Shown in pieces: positions 1-8,197 of a stretch of 64,000 bases of DNA (position 1 is the stretch's first letter; each line of letters starts with the position of its first letter). The DNA is from Hydrogenophaga sp. (GTDB lineage Bacteria; Pseudomonadota; Gammaproteobacteria; Burkholderiales; Burkholderiaceae_C): contig JACVCO010000007.1 in assembly GCA_016741995.1 (NCBI GenBank), positions 62,001 through 126,000 of the forward strand, given 5' to 3'. The position numbers and the translations under genes are program-made. The notes under the pieces are model-generated. The model did no database searches. It saw only the letters and a list, made by a program, of their open reading frames with translations, and had not been told where the DNA came from.

Positions 1-311
1 ACCACGATGCCGTAGGCCAGCATGAAATAGCTCGCCACGCCGGCCATCGCGATCAGCACCAGCCCCAGCGCGCGCCGCCACGGCCCCCACATCAGCAAGC
101 CGACGCTCACCAGCAGGGCACCCGCCAGCAACAGCACCAGGCCGGCCACCGCCACCCAGCCGCCGGGGCCCTGTGTCTCGGGCACGCGCGACACGGCCAG
201 CCACAGCGGCAGGTTGCCGGCGCTGGCCAGCCACGCGGCCAGCAGGGCGTCCAGCGCCAAGGGGTGCCAGGTGCGGGCGGCGGGGTCGGGGCGGGGGGTG
301 GCGAGCGTCAT
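1..311 (-). CDS. eptA: Phosphoethanolamine transferase (EptA/MCR family), N-terminal part only
   Basis: Reverse-strand reading from an ATG at 311 gives about 103 residues running off the left edge. The fragment has a short polar N-terminus, the motif AGNLPLW, a strong hydrophobic helix and then a second helix ending in ASYFMLAYGIVV. The pair NLPLW and ASYFM-x2-YG is typical of the membrane domain of lipid A phosphoethanolamine transferases. In that family the periplasmic sulfatase-like domain, absent here, transfers phosphoethanolamine to lipid A and lowers binding of cationic peptides. It is divergent from a PAP2 gene and next to an OmpR-type regulator, a common arrangement. Catalytic residues are outside the window, so the assignment rests on the N-terminus and context. 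Confidence 0.75.
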   Translation of the reverse strand, partial: MTLATPRPDPAARTWHPLALDALLAAWLASAGNLPLWLAVSRVPETQGPGGWVAVAGLVLLLAGALLVSVGLLMWGPWRRALGLVLIAMAGVASYFMLAYGIV

Positions 312-366
312 GGGCCGCGATGCTCGGTGCCGTGGCTTAACGGCAGATGAAGCGCGCGCGCCACGC

Positions 367-383
367 GCTAAGCCGCACTTAAG
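367..383. promoter_or_regulatory. Possible PmrA-type tandem box in the eptA/PAP2 intergenic region
   Basis: The 94-bp divergent spacer contains GCTAAG, five bases, then CTTAAG. PmrA-type OmpR regulators bind direct CTTAAG-like hexamers five bases apart; the second hexamer is perfect and the first matches at four of six positions. A further CTTAAC lies at 336-341. The site is about 56 bp upstream of the eptA start and only 23 bp before the PAP2 start, so eptA is the likelier target. Weak evidence. Confidence 0.3.
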
Positions 384-405
384 GTGCGTCGGTTCCCATC
401 GGGGC

Positions 406-1149
406 ATGCCGACCCCCGCGCCCTTCTCCCCCGCCGCGTTGCGCCCCGCCACCCTGGAGTGGTGGACGCTCACGCTCGCCACGTTCTACTTGCTGGCCTT
501 GTGGGATTTCAGCGGCGCCGACCTGCTGCTGATGCAGGGGATCGGCACCGCACAGGGCTTTGCGCTGCGCGACAACTACTGGCTGTCGCGCATCGGCCAC
601 GATCTCGCGCGCCAGATCGCCACCGTGCTGTGGCTGCTGTTGTGGGTGGCGGTGCTGCGCCCGCCGCGCTGGCTGGCCGCGTTCGACCGCGGCGAGCGCC
701 TGCTGATGGCGCTGGGCTCGACGCTGGCGCTGGTGGCGGTGAACCTGATCAAGCGCAACAGCGCCATCAGTTGCCCCTGGGATCTGGACCTGTTCGGGGG
801 CACCGCGCACTGGGTGTCGCACTGGTCGTGGTGGATCGGCACCGATGGCGGGCCCGGGCACTGCTTTCCGGGCGGGCACGCCTCGGCGGCGTTCGCGTTC
901 CTTTCGCTGGCGTGGCCCGGCCTGGCCAGCCCGCCCGGCTCACCGCGCTGGCGCGTCGGCGCCCGGGCCCTGGTCGCGGTGCTGGCGGCCGGCTTGCTGC
1001 TGGGTGCGGTGCAGACGCTGCGCGGCGCGCACCCGCCCAGCCACACCGCCTGGACCGCCTGGTTGTGCTGGACCACCACCGGCCTGGCGCACGCGCTGCA
1101 GGCACGCTGGCGGCGCCGGCTCAGACCAGCGTTTCCACCGCCACGTTGA
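406..1149 (+). CDS. PAP2-family membrane phosphatase
   Basis: A 247-residue protein with several hydrophobic helices and the three-part type-2 phosphatidic acid phosphatase signature: KRNSAISCPW (a variant of K-x6-RP), PGGHASAAF (PSGH-like, with the catalytic His) and RGAHPPSHTAW (third motif, with the His that forms the phospho-intermediate). Family members hydrolyse lipid phosphates or undecaprenyl diphosphate, or dephosphorylate lipid A (LpxE type). The ATG at 406 is chosen because the hydrophobic region begins soon after it and earlier in-frame starts give Arg-rich low-quality sequence. The partner eptA suggests a lipid A or carrier-lipid role. The 3' end overlaps the convergent response regulator by 29 bp. 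Confidence 0.8.
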   Translation: MPTPAPFSPAALRPATLEWWTLTLATFYLLALWDFSGADLLLMQGIGTAQGFALRDNYWLSRIGHDLARQIATVLWLLLWVAVLRPPRWLAAFDRGERLLMALGSTLALVAVNLIKRNSAISCPWDLDLFGGTAHWVSHWSWWIGTDGGPGHCFPGGHASAAFAFLSLAWPGLASPPGSPRWRVGARALVAVLAAGLLLGAVQTLRGAHPPSHTAWTAWLCWTTTGLAHALQARWRRRLRPAFPPPR

Positions 1150-1876
1150 AGCGGTAGCCCGCGCCGCGCTCGGTCACGATCAGGCGCGGCTTGGCGTGAT
1201 CGATCTCGATCTTGCGGCGCAGCCGCAGCACCTGCACGTCGATCGCGCGGTCGTAGACCTCGGCGTTGTGCAGACGCGAGAGATCGAGCAACTGGTCGCG
1301 GCTCAACACGCGCTGCGGCGCGCTGCAGAACGCCACCAGCAGGCTGTATTCGTTGTTGGTGAGGTCGAGCTTGCGGCCGTCGGGCGCGATCAGGCGGCGC
1401 GTGCGCAGGTTGAACTCCCAGCCCGCGAAGCGGAAGGCGCGGCGCTTGTCGCTGCGCACCTCTTCCAGTGCGGGCCGCTGGTGCGTGCGCCGCAGCACGG
1501 CGCGAATGCGCGCCAGCAGTTCGCGCGGGCTGAAGGGTTTGGTCACGTAGTCGTCGGCGCCGAGCTCCAGGCCCATCACGCGGTCGGCCTCCTCGGCGCG
1601 GCCCGTAAGCAGGATGACCGGGATCGCGGCGCGTTCGCGCAGGCGCCGCGCGAGCGAGAGGCCGTCCTCGCCGGGCAGCCGCAGGTCCAGCACCACCAGG
1701 TCCACCACCTCGTCGTCGATCACCTGGAACATCGCGCGGCCGCCCTCCACCGCGCTCACGCGCATGTCGGACTCGGCCAGGTAACCCAGCAGGAGGTCGC
1801 GCAGCGCGGGGTCGTCGTCCACCACCAGAATGTGGGGCAGCGCATCCGGTGCGGGGTCGTCGTCCTGATCGGGCAT
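1121..1876 (-). CDS. OmpR/PhoB-family response regulator
   Basis: A 251-residue protein with an N-terminal receiver domain: acidic pair in VVDDD around residues 20-21, phospho-acceptor Asp64 in VVLDLRLPGEDG, and Lys113 in YVTKPFSP. After a linker comes a C-terminal winged helix with the usual LTNNEYSLL, VLSRDQLL, DRAIDVQVLRLRRKIE and GAGYRFN segments (about residues 145-245). It is a DNA-binding transcription factor of the OmpR type. It is divergent from the hybrid kinase at 1942, its probable phosphodonor, with 65 bp between the starts. The neighbouring eptA, PAP2 and mprF genes suggest control of envelope modification; the targets are inferred. Confidence 0.92.
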   Translation of the reverse strand: MPDQDDDPAPDALPHILVVDDDPALRDLLLGYLAESDMRVSAVEGGRAMFQVIDDEVVDLVVLDLRLPGEDGLSLARRLRERAAIPVILLTGRAEEADRVMGLELGADDYVTKPFSPRELLARIRAVLRRTHQRPALEEVRSDKRRAFRFAGWEFNLRTRRLIAPDGRKLDLTNNEYSLLVAFCSAPQRVLSRDQLLDLSRLHNAEVYDRAIDVQVLRLRRKIEIDHAKPRLIVTERGAGYRFNVAVETLV

Positions 1877-1941
1877 TCATCCACTCCATGGCAAGGGGCG
1901 CGAACGATGGTAGCGTGATCGCCTCGCGCAAACGCCTTTTC

Positions 1942-4503
1942 ATGCAGACGCCCGAACTCTTCCTCGACGACGGCGAAACCGACAGCCCGCCGCCGCGCTG
2001 GCGCGACGTGCTGCTGCACCGCTCGGTGCTGCTGTCGGTGGCGCTGGCCCTGTTGCTGCTGGCCGGCCTGGCCGCGGGCCTGGCCACGCTGCGCCAGCAA
2101 ACGCTGGACGCCGAGCGGCGCACGCTGGGTGCGCTGGTGGCCGCGCTGGCCGACCAGGCCGACAGCGCACTCGCCGCCTCGCAGACCGCGATGCAGGCCA
2201 CCGCGGAAGAACTGGCCAGCGGCGCCTGGCGCGCCGACGACGAGGTGGCGCAACCGCTGCTGCGCGCCCGGGCCGCGGCCCTGCCCTGGGTGCGCCAGTT
2301 GCTGCTGGCCGATGCCGGTGGCCAGGTCGTGCAGGCGGCCGACGAAGACGTCGACCACCCCGAGCTCGCGCAGGCCGACTACTTCCGCGCCGCGCTCGGC
2401 GCCGCACCCGGCAGCGCCGGCCTCGGCACCCCCGAACACTGGCCGGGCCAGCCGCAGCCCTGGGTGCCGCTGTCCATGCCGTGGTACGGCCCCTCGGGGT
2501 TGCAGGCCGGCGTGGTGGTGCTCGCGGCCGATCCGTCGCTGCTGGTGGGTGGCTTCACGCGCACCAGCCCCGCGGCCGACGCGCAACTGCAGCTCGTGCG
2601 CAGCGACGGCCGGCTCTGGCTGGCCGAGCCCGCGGGCCGCGCCGCGGCCGCCTGGCCGGAGGGCTGGCGCCCACCGGAAGACCGCAGCACCTGGACGCTG
2701 GACCTGCAGGGCAGCGAGCGCGAATGGATCGTGGTCGGCCACACGATGCAGCGTGCGCCGATGACCATGGTGCTCACGCGCGAGCGCACCGCCGTGCTGC
2801 ACGACTGGCGCGCGCAGGCCTGGCTGGTGTCGGGCGTCGGCGCGCTGGCGCTGCTCGTCACCGCGGCGCTGAGCCTGCGCCACGCGCGCGAACAACGCTG
2901 GCGCGAACAAAGCCAGCGCCACCTGCAGCGCCAGCAGGCGCGCGCGGCGCGCGCGTTCAACGCCGCGCGCGAGGGCCTGTGGGAGTGGGTGCCCGAACGC
3001 CAGCGGCACTTCCTCTCGCCGCGCATGCGCGAGCTCGCGGGCTTCGGCCCCGGCGACGGCGCGCAAGCCCACACCCCGCTGGGCTGGGAGGACCGCCTGG
3101 CGCCCGAGGAGCGCCACCGCCTGGCCGACGCCGTGCGCACGCACCTGCAGCAGGGCACGCCCGATTTCGCGGTGACGCTGCGCATCGAGCCGCCCGGCCA
3201 GCCCGCGCGCCACGTGCGCGTGCGTGGCCGCGCCATGGCGCACGAGGGCGCGGGCCCGCCCCCGCTGGCCGGCACCGCCTACGACGTGACCGAGGAAGTG
3301 GCCATGGCCGAACAGGCGCGCCGGCTGGACGAGCAACTGCAGCGCGCGCGCCGCCTCGAAGCGCTGGGCACGCTGGCCGGCGGCGTGGCGCACGATTTCA
3401 ACAACGTGCTCGCCGCGATCCAGGGCTACGGCGAGCGCGCGCAGGACATGGCCCCCGACGACGGCGCGCTGCGCGCGCACCTCGACCGCATCCTCGACGC
3501 CGCGCGGCGCGGCAAGACGCTGGTCGAACGCATCACGGCTTCGGGCCAGGGCGGCGCCGGCCAGCGGCGCAGCTACCGCCCGCGCGAACTGCTGCAGGAG
3601 GCCTGGTCGCTCGCCACACAAGACCTGCCCGCCGCTGTGCACGCCGAGCTCGACGCCGGCACCGACGACACCCCGATCGAAGGCGACCCGGTGGCCTTCT
3701 TCGAGGCCTGCCTGAACCTGCTGCGCAACGCGGTACAGGCGCTGCACGGCCGCGGCCGGCTGCACGCCACGCTGGCGGTGGAGACGGTCACCGAAGCGCG
3801 CGTGCCGTGGCACGGCCAGCTCACACCCGGCCGCTGGCTGCGCCTGAGCGTGAGCGACGACGGCGCCGGCATCGCGCCCGAGCACCTGCCGCACCTGCTC
3901 GACCCGTTCTTCACCACGCGCGCCAGCCAGGGCGGCACCGGCCTGGGCATGACCGTGGTGCACAACACCGTGCGCGACGCCGGCGGCGCGCTCGACCTGC
4001 ACACCGCGCCCGGCGAAGGCGCGCGCTTCGACCTCTACGTGCCCTGGCAGCCCGCGGCGGCCACGGCCGATGCCCCGCGCCCCGACGGCGCGGGCGAAGG
4101 CAACGGCCCCGGCGCGCTGCCGGGCCGGGGCCAGGTGATCCTGGTGGTGGATGACGAGGCCACGCTCGTGGAGCTGCTGGAGGAAACGCTGGCCGACCTG
4201 GGCTTCGAACCGCGCGGCTTCACCAGCTCGACGCTGGCCTGGGCCGCGTTCTCGGCCGAGCCCGCGCTGTTCGACGGCATCGTGAGCGACCAGCTCATGC
4301 CGGGCCTCACGGGCCTGGCGCTGATCGCGCAGTGCAAGGCGCTCGCCCCCGGCCTGGTGACCGTGATCGCCACCGCCTACGGCGGCACCGATTTCGATCG
4401 CAGCGCGGCCGAGACCGGCGTGGACGCCGTGTTGCGCAAGCCCCTGTCGCTCGCGGTGCTGGGCGACACGCTGGCGCAGGCCTTCGCACGCCAGCGCGGC
4501 TGA
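1942..4503 (+). CDS. Hybrid sensor histidine kinase with periplasmic sensor, PAS-like region and C-terminal receiver
   Basis: An 853-residue protein. Membrane helix 1 spans about residues 28-50, then a periplasmic sensor of about 240 residues, helix 2 at about 294-312, and a cytoplasmic PAS-like segment at about 335-455. The kinase core has the phospho-acceptor His484 in GGVAHDFNNVLAA, an N box (NLLRNAVQAL), a G1 box (DDGAGIA) and an F/G2 region (DPFFTTRASQGGTGLGM). A receiver with VVDDEA and SDQLMPG follows from about residue 730. The H-box is of the type often followed by a receiver. The ATG at 1942 is preferred over upstream starts because it directly precedes the membrane segment. It is divergent from the OmpR regulator, so partnership is likely but not proven. 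Confidence 0.9.
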   Translation: MQTPELFLDDGETDSPPPRWRDVLLHRSVLLSVALALLLLAGLAAGLATLRQQTLDAERRTLGALVAALADQADSALAASQTAMQATAEELASGAWRADDEVAQPLLRARAAALPWVRQLLLADAGGQVVQAADEDVDHPELAQADYFRAALGAAPGSAGLGTPEHWPGQPQPWVPLSMPWYGPSGLQAGVVVLAADPSLLVGGFTRTSPAADAQLQLVRSDGRLWLAEPAGRAAAAWPEGWRPPEDRSTWTLDLQGSEREWIVVGHTMQRAPMTMVLTRERTAVLHDWRAQAWLVSGVGALALLVTAALSLRHAREQRWREQSQRHLQRQQARAARAFNAAREGLWEWVPERQRHFLSPRMRELAGFGPGDGAQAHTPLGWEDRLAPEERHRLADAVRTHLQQGTPDFAVTLRIEPPGQPARHVRVRGRAMAHEGAGPPPLAGTAYDVTEEVAMAEQARRLDEQLQRARRLEALGTLAGGVAHDFNNVLAAIQGYGERAQDMAPDDGALRAHLDRILDAARRGKTLVERITASGQGGAGQRRSYRPRELLQEAWSLATQDLPAAVHAELDAGTDDTPIEGDPVAFFEACLNLLRNAVQALHGRGRLHATLAVETVTEARVPWHGQLTPGRWLRLSVSDDGAGIAPEHLPHLLDPFFTTRASQGGTGLGMTVVHNTVRDAGGALDLHTAPGEGARFDLYVPWQPAAATADAPRPDGAGEGNGPGALPGRGQVILVVDDEATLVELLEETLADLGFEPRGFTSSTLAWAAFSAEPALFDGIVSDQLMPGLTGLALIAQCKALAPGLVTVIATAYGGTDFDRSAAETGVDAVLRKPLSLAVLGDTLAQAFARQRG

Positions 4504-4651
4504 GCGGGCGGTTGCCGCCGCGGTTGCAAGTGAAACAGGCGCCCCGCGCGCCGACACACCGCCAGCAAGCACCCACCAGAGCATGGGGCCCGTGGTTGAA
4601 CACACGCAGCATCGACCGCAATCCCTGACCGCTGCGACCCTGGAGATACAC

Positions 4652-4996
4652 ATGAACTTCCGCACCGCGCTCATCGCCTCCGCCATCGCCACCCTGGGCG
4701 CCAGCGCCTGGGCCCAAGGCAGCACCACGCCCGCCCCGACGACCCCTTCTTCCACCATGACCATGCCCGCGCAGACCCAGAAGGACATGGGCAAGGACAT
4801 GAAGAAGGACAAGATGACCCAGACGCACGACAAGGCGGCCAAGGACGAGAAGAAAGTGGGCCACAAGAAGCACCAGAAGAAAGACGAGAAGAAGCTGAGC
4901 CACAAGAAAGACACCGACCACAAGCTGCAGCCGGCCACGCACAAGCCCGACACCATGGGCACCGGTGCCGCGACCACCAAGACCCCCGCCCAGTGA
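4652..4996 (+). CDS. Small secreted lysine-rich protein, function unknown
   Basis: A 114-residue protein preceded by GGAG about ten bases before the ATG. Residues 1-21 form a clear Sec signal peptide ending in ASAWA. The mature part has no predicted globular core: a Thr/Pro stretch is followed by repeated Lys-rich blocks (KDMKKDK, KDEKKVGHKKHQKKDEKK) with about 20 lysines, several histidines and some methionines. I do not recognise a family beyond low-complexity Lys-rich periplasmic proteins. It ends in a strong terminator and sits between an envelope sensor kinase and mprF. A role as a cationic shield, metal binder or anionic-polymer binder is possible but unsupported. Confidence 0.75.
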   Translation: MNFRTALIASAIATLGASAWAQGSTTPAPTTPSSTMTMPAQTQKDMGKDMKKDKMTQTHDKAAKDEKKVGHKKHQKKDEKKLSHKKDTDHKLQPATHKPDTMGTGAATTKTPAQ

Positions 4997-5026
4997 CCCC
5001 CCGCGCGCCGGCCACGGCGCCCGCAC

Positions 5027-5055
5027 AGAGGCCGTCTGCGACGGCCTCTTTTTTT
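5027..5055 (+). terminator. Rho-independent terminator
   Basis: AGAGGCCGT and ACGGCCTCT form a perfect 9-bp stem around a five-base loop, followed by six T residues. It lies 30 bp after the lysine-rich gene and 36 bp before mprF, so mprF probably has its own promoter or depends on readthrough. Confidence 0.92.
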
Positions 5056-5090
5056 GCAGAATGGGCCACGGGCGCACAGCGCCCCCGCCC

Positions 5091-7688
5091 ATGACGACCT
5101 CAACCACCACCCCACCCCGCACGCTGCCCTGGCGCTGGATCGCCAGCGCGGGGAGCCTGGCGGTGCTGGTGTTCGCGCTGTGGTGGCTGCACCGCGCGCT
5201 GGCGGGCACACCGCTGCGCGAGGTGCTGCACAGCCTGGCCCACCTGCCCATGCAGGCGCTGGCGATCGCGCTCGCGGGCACCGCGCTCAGCTACGCCGCC
5301 CTCGCGGCCTACGACGTGCTCGCGCTGCGCGTGTTGCAGCGCCCCATCCCCTGGCCGCGCGCGGCGCTCACCGCCTTCATGGCCACCGCGGTCGGCCACA
5401 ACGTCGGGCTCTCGTTGCTCAGCGGTGGCACGGTGCGCCTGCGGCTGTACGGCGCCTGGGGCCTGGGCGCGGGCGAGGTCGCCACGCTCAGCGGCCTGGT
5501 GGCCGTGTCCTTCGGCCTCGGCGTCACGCTGTGTGCGGGCGCCGCGCTGTTGCTCGAACCCGCGGCCACGCTGGCCGCGCTGCACGTGCCGCCGGCCGTG
5601 GGCCGCGCGGTGGGCGCGGTGCTGGTGGCGCTGCCCCTGCTCTACCTGGTGTGGCTCGCGCACGGGCCACGCACGCTGGCCGTGCGCCACTGGCAACTGC
5701 CGCTGCCCAGCCTGCCGCAGGGCGCGTTGCAACTGCTGCTGTCGCTGATCGAACTGGCCGCCGCCTCGCTGGTGCTGTGGGCGCTGCTGCCCGATGGCGC
5801 GGTGCCCTGGGCTTCGTTCCTGGGCCTGTATGTGCTGGCCATGGTGCTGGGCATCGTGAGCCACGTGCCCGCGGGGTTGGGCGTGTTCGAGGCGGTGCTG
5901 ATCGCGGGGCTGCCGCAGGTGCCGCCGCACGCGCTGCTGGCCGCCAGCCTGGCCTACCGCGCCATCTATTACCTGCTGCCGCTGGCGCTGGCCGCGCTGC
6001 TGGGTCTGGGCATGGTGTTGCGCACGCAGGCCGACCGCACGCGCCGCTGGTTCGCGCTCACGCAACCCGTGGCGGCCTGGCTCGCGCCCTGGCTGGGCGC
6101 CACGGTGGTGTTCGCGGCCGGTGCGGTGCTGCTGTTCTCGGGCAGCCTGCCGGCCGACGGCGCGCGGCTGCACGCGTTGCGCGCCGTGGTGCCGTTGGCG
6201 GCGGTGGAGGTCTCGCACCTGGCGGGCAGCCTCATCGGCCTGGCGCTGCTGATCCTGTCGCAAGCGCTGCTGCAGCGCGTGGACGCGGCGCGCCGCCTGG
6301 CGCTGGGCCTGCTGCTCGCGGGCGCGCTGGTGTCGCTGCTCAAGGGGCTGGACGTGACCGAGGCCGCGTTCGCGCTCGGCGCCGCCGCGGTGCTGTACGC
6401 CGGGCGCGCGGGTTTTCGGCGCCAGGCCAGCTGGCGCTGGGGCCGCAACCTCGGCAGCCTGGGCCCGCAGGCCTGGCTGGGCGTGGGCGCGGTGGTGATC
6501 GCCGCCATCTGGCTCGGCCTGTTCAGCTACCGCCACGTGGAGTACGCCAACGAACTGTGGTGGCAGTTCACCTTGCGCGCCGACGCGCCGCGCTACCTGC
6601 GCGCCAGCCTGCTGGTGGCCGTGGCCTGTGTGGCGCTGATGGTGTGGCAGGCGGTGCAGCCGCGCCGCGCACCGCCCGACCAGGCCACGCCGGGGCAGAT
6701 CGCGGTGGCCGCGCGGCTGGTGGGCACCACCGGGCGCACCGACGCCGCGCTCGCGCTGCTGGGCGACAAGCGCCTGCTGATCGACGAGCGCGAGCAGGCG
6801 CTGCTGATGTACCAGGTGCAGGCACGCAGCTGGATCGCCATGGGCGACCCGGTGGGCGACGAGGCGGCCGGCGACGCCCTGGCCTGGCGGCTGCGCGAAA
6901 TGGCCGACCGGCACGGCGGCCGCGCGGTCTTCTACCAGGTGGAGGCGTCGCGGCTGCCGCTCTACCTGGACATGGGCCTCACCGCCATCAAGCTCGGCGA
7001 GGAAGCGCTGGTGCCGCTGGCCGGCTTCACGCTCGACGGCCCGCGCCGCGCGACGCTGCGCCAGGCGGTGCGGCGCGCCGAGCGCGAGGGCCTGTCGTTC
7101 GAGGTGGTCACGGCCGACGAGGCGCGTTCGCACATGGGTGCGCTGCGCGCCGTGTCCGAGCGCTGGCTGCAGGGCAAGGCCACGCGCGAGAAGGGCTTCT
7201 CGCTCGGCCGCTTCGACGAGGCCTACCTGAGCCACTTTCCCTGCGCGCTGGTGCGCCGCCAGGTCGGTGCAGACAACGCCATCGTGGGCTTCGCCAACCT
7301 GTGGACGGGCAACGGCCACGACGAGCTGTCGATCGACCTCATGCGCCACGACCCGCAGGCCGTGCCGGGCGTGATGGACTACCTGTTCGCGCAGACCATG
7401 CTGTGGGGCGCGGCGCAGGGCTACCGGCACTTCAGCCTGGGCATGGCGCCGCTCTCGGGGCTGGAGACGCACCCGCTGGCGCCGCTGTGGCACCGGTTGG
7501 GCACCACGCTGTTCCGCAACGGCGAGCACTTCTACAACTTCCAGGGCCTGCGCGCCTACAAGCAGAAGTTCGACCCCGAGTGGAAACCGCGCTACCTGGC
7601 CTGCCCCGGCGGCCTGGCCCTGCCGGGCGTGCTGCTGGACGTGGCCTCGCTGATCGGCGGCGGCTGGCGCGGCGTCGTCGCGCGCTGA
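5091..7688 (+). CDS. mprF: Bifunctional phosphatidylglycerol lysyltransferase/flippase MprF
   Basis: An 865-residue protein with about 14 hydrophobic helices in the first 520 residues, including the flippase-type segments VGHNVGLSLLSGGTVRLRLYG and GIVSHVPAGLGVFEAVL, then a C-terminal cytosolic domain of the DUF2156/GNAT-like fold. That domain contains DKRLLIDEREQALLMYQVQ, SWIAMGDPVGD and the end motif FYNFQGLRAYKQKFDPEW. MprF uses aminoacyl-tRNA to add lysine (or alanine) to phosphatidylglycerol and flips the product outward, making the surface less negative. Length and architecture match full-length MprF. The ATG at 5091 follows the upstream terminator closely and gives a short cytosolic N-terminus. 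Which amino acid is used cannot be read by eye. Confidence 0.9.
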   Translation: MTTSTTTPPRTLPWRWIASAGSLAVLVFALWWLHRALAGTPLREVLHSLAHLPMQALAIALAGTALSYAALAAYDVLALRVLQRPIPWPRAALTAFMATAVGHNVGLSLLSGGTVRLRLYGAWGLGAGEVATLSGLVAVSFGLGVTLCAGAALLLEPAATLAALHVPPAVGRAVGAVLVALPLLYLVWLAHGPRTLAVRHWQLPLPSLPQGALQLLLSLIELAAASLVLWALLPDGAVPWASFLGLYVLAMVLGIVSHVPAGLGVFEAVLIAGLPQVPPHALLAASLAYRAIYYLLPLALAALLGLGMVLRTQADRTRRWFALTQPVAAWLAPWLGATVVFAAGAVLLFSGSLPADGARLHALRAVVPLAAVEVSHLAGSLIGLALLILSQALLQRVDAARRLALGLLLAGALVSLLKGLDVTEAAFALGAAAVLYAGRAGFRRQASWRWGRNLGSLGPQAWLGVGAVVIAAIWLGLFSYRHVEYANELWWQFTLRADAPRYLRASLLVAVACVALMVWQAVQPRRAPPDQATPGQIAVAARLVGTTGRTDAALALLGDKRLLIDEREQALLMYQVQARSWIAMGDPVGDEAAGDALAWRLREMADRHGGRAVFYQVEASRLPLYLDMGLTAIKLGEEALVPLAGFTLDGPRRATLRQAVRRAEREGLSFEVVTADEARSHMGALRAVSERWLQGKATREKGFSLGRFDEAYLSHFPCALVRRQVGADNAIVGFANLWTGNGHDELSIDLMRHDPQAVPGVMDYLFAQTMLWGAAQGYRHFSLGMAPLSGLETHPLAPLWHRLGTTLFRNGEHFYNFQGLRAYKQKFDPEWKPRYLACPGGLALPGVLLDVASLIGGGWRGVVAR

Positions 7689-7715
7689 GCACGGCGCGCC
7701 CACGCGCATCGCCCG

Positions 7716-7731
7716 TGTTTCATTCGAAACA
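7716..7731. promoter_or_regulatory. Inverted repeat upstream of the small-protein/protease operon
   Basis: TGTTTC-ATTC-GAAACA is a perfect 6-bp dyad in an otherwise GC-rich 155-bp gap between mprF and the next gene, and is flanked by two GGCGCGCC palindromes. It lies about 113 bp before the ATG at 7844 and may be an operator. No regulator is assigned and no clear -35/-10 pair is visible. Confidence 0.4.
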
Positions 7732-7843
7732 TGGCGCGCCGCCGCGGTAGTGCGGCTGGCACGGGCCGCGCCCATCCTCGCGTCACACGCTGGAACCGAG
7801 AGCCCGGGCATGGTGCCCGGGGCAACGCCAGCCGGAGGTTGCG

Positions 7844-8197
7844 ATGAACGAGATGCAAGCGTCCATGGTGGGTATCGACTCCCTGATCCACGCCACGGGG
7901 CACGCGCTGCCGTCGGCGGCCCGCTTCGCCCAGACCGACGTGCAGGCCCTGCGCGACGACGTGCGCGAGGCGATCGTGGCGATCTACTGCGATCACGACG
8001 AACAGGCCGCGCGGCGCGTCGGCCACGCCCGCTGGCTGCTGCGCGAGAGCGCGGCCATCGGCACGGCCTCGTCCATGCACCTCGAAGAAGCCGCCTTCCA
8101 CCTGCGCCAGCACCACCCGTGGGAGGCGCTCAGCGCCTTGCGCCAGGCCGGCGATGCCCTGCTTTCGGTTCAGCTCGACCAAGGAGAACGTTCGTGA
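7844..8197 (+). CDS. Small uncharacterised protein coupled to a DegP-type protease
   Basis: A 117-residue, mostly helical, His- and Ala-rich protein without signal peptide or membrane segment. A good ribosome site (GGAGG) lies just before the ATG. I do not recognise the family. The sequence looks like a helical bundle, with segments such as DVREAIVAIYCDHDEQAARRV and HLEEAAFHLRQHHPWEALSAL. The stop codon overlaps the GTG start of the protease gene, so the two are probably translationally coupled. This suggests a role in the same envelope-stress response, but nothing in the sequence gives an activity. Confidence 0.75.
   Translation: MNEMQASMVGIDSLIHATGHALPSAARFAQTDVQALRDDVREAIVAIYCDHDEQAARRVGHARWLLRESAAIGTASSMHLEEAAFHLRQHHPWEALSALRQAGDALLSVQLDQGERS

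Noticed and set aside
1756..5211. A 1151-residue minus-strand open frame opposite the kinase and mprF start
   Set aside because: It is antisense to well-supported genes with catalytic motifs, is rich in Arg/Ala/Gly/His low-complexity sequence, and crosses a terminator and intergenic DNA. Long antisense frames are expected at this GC content.
7693..7740. Pair of GGCGCGCC palindromes flanking the dyad at 7716
   Set aside because: Such GC palindromes arise readily in DNA of this composition and no protein target is evident.
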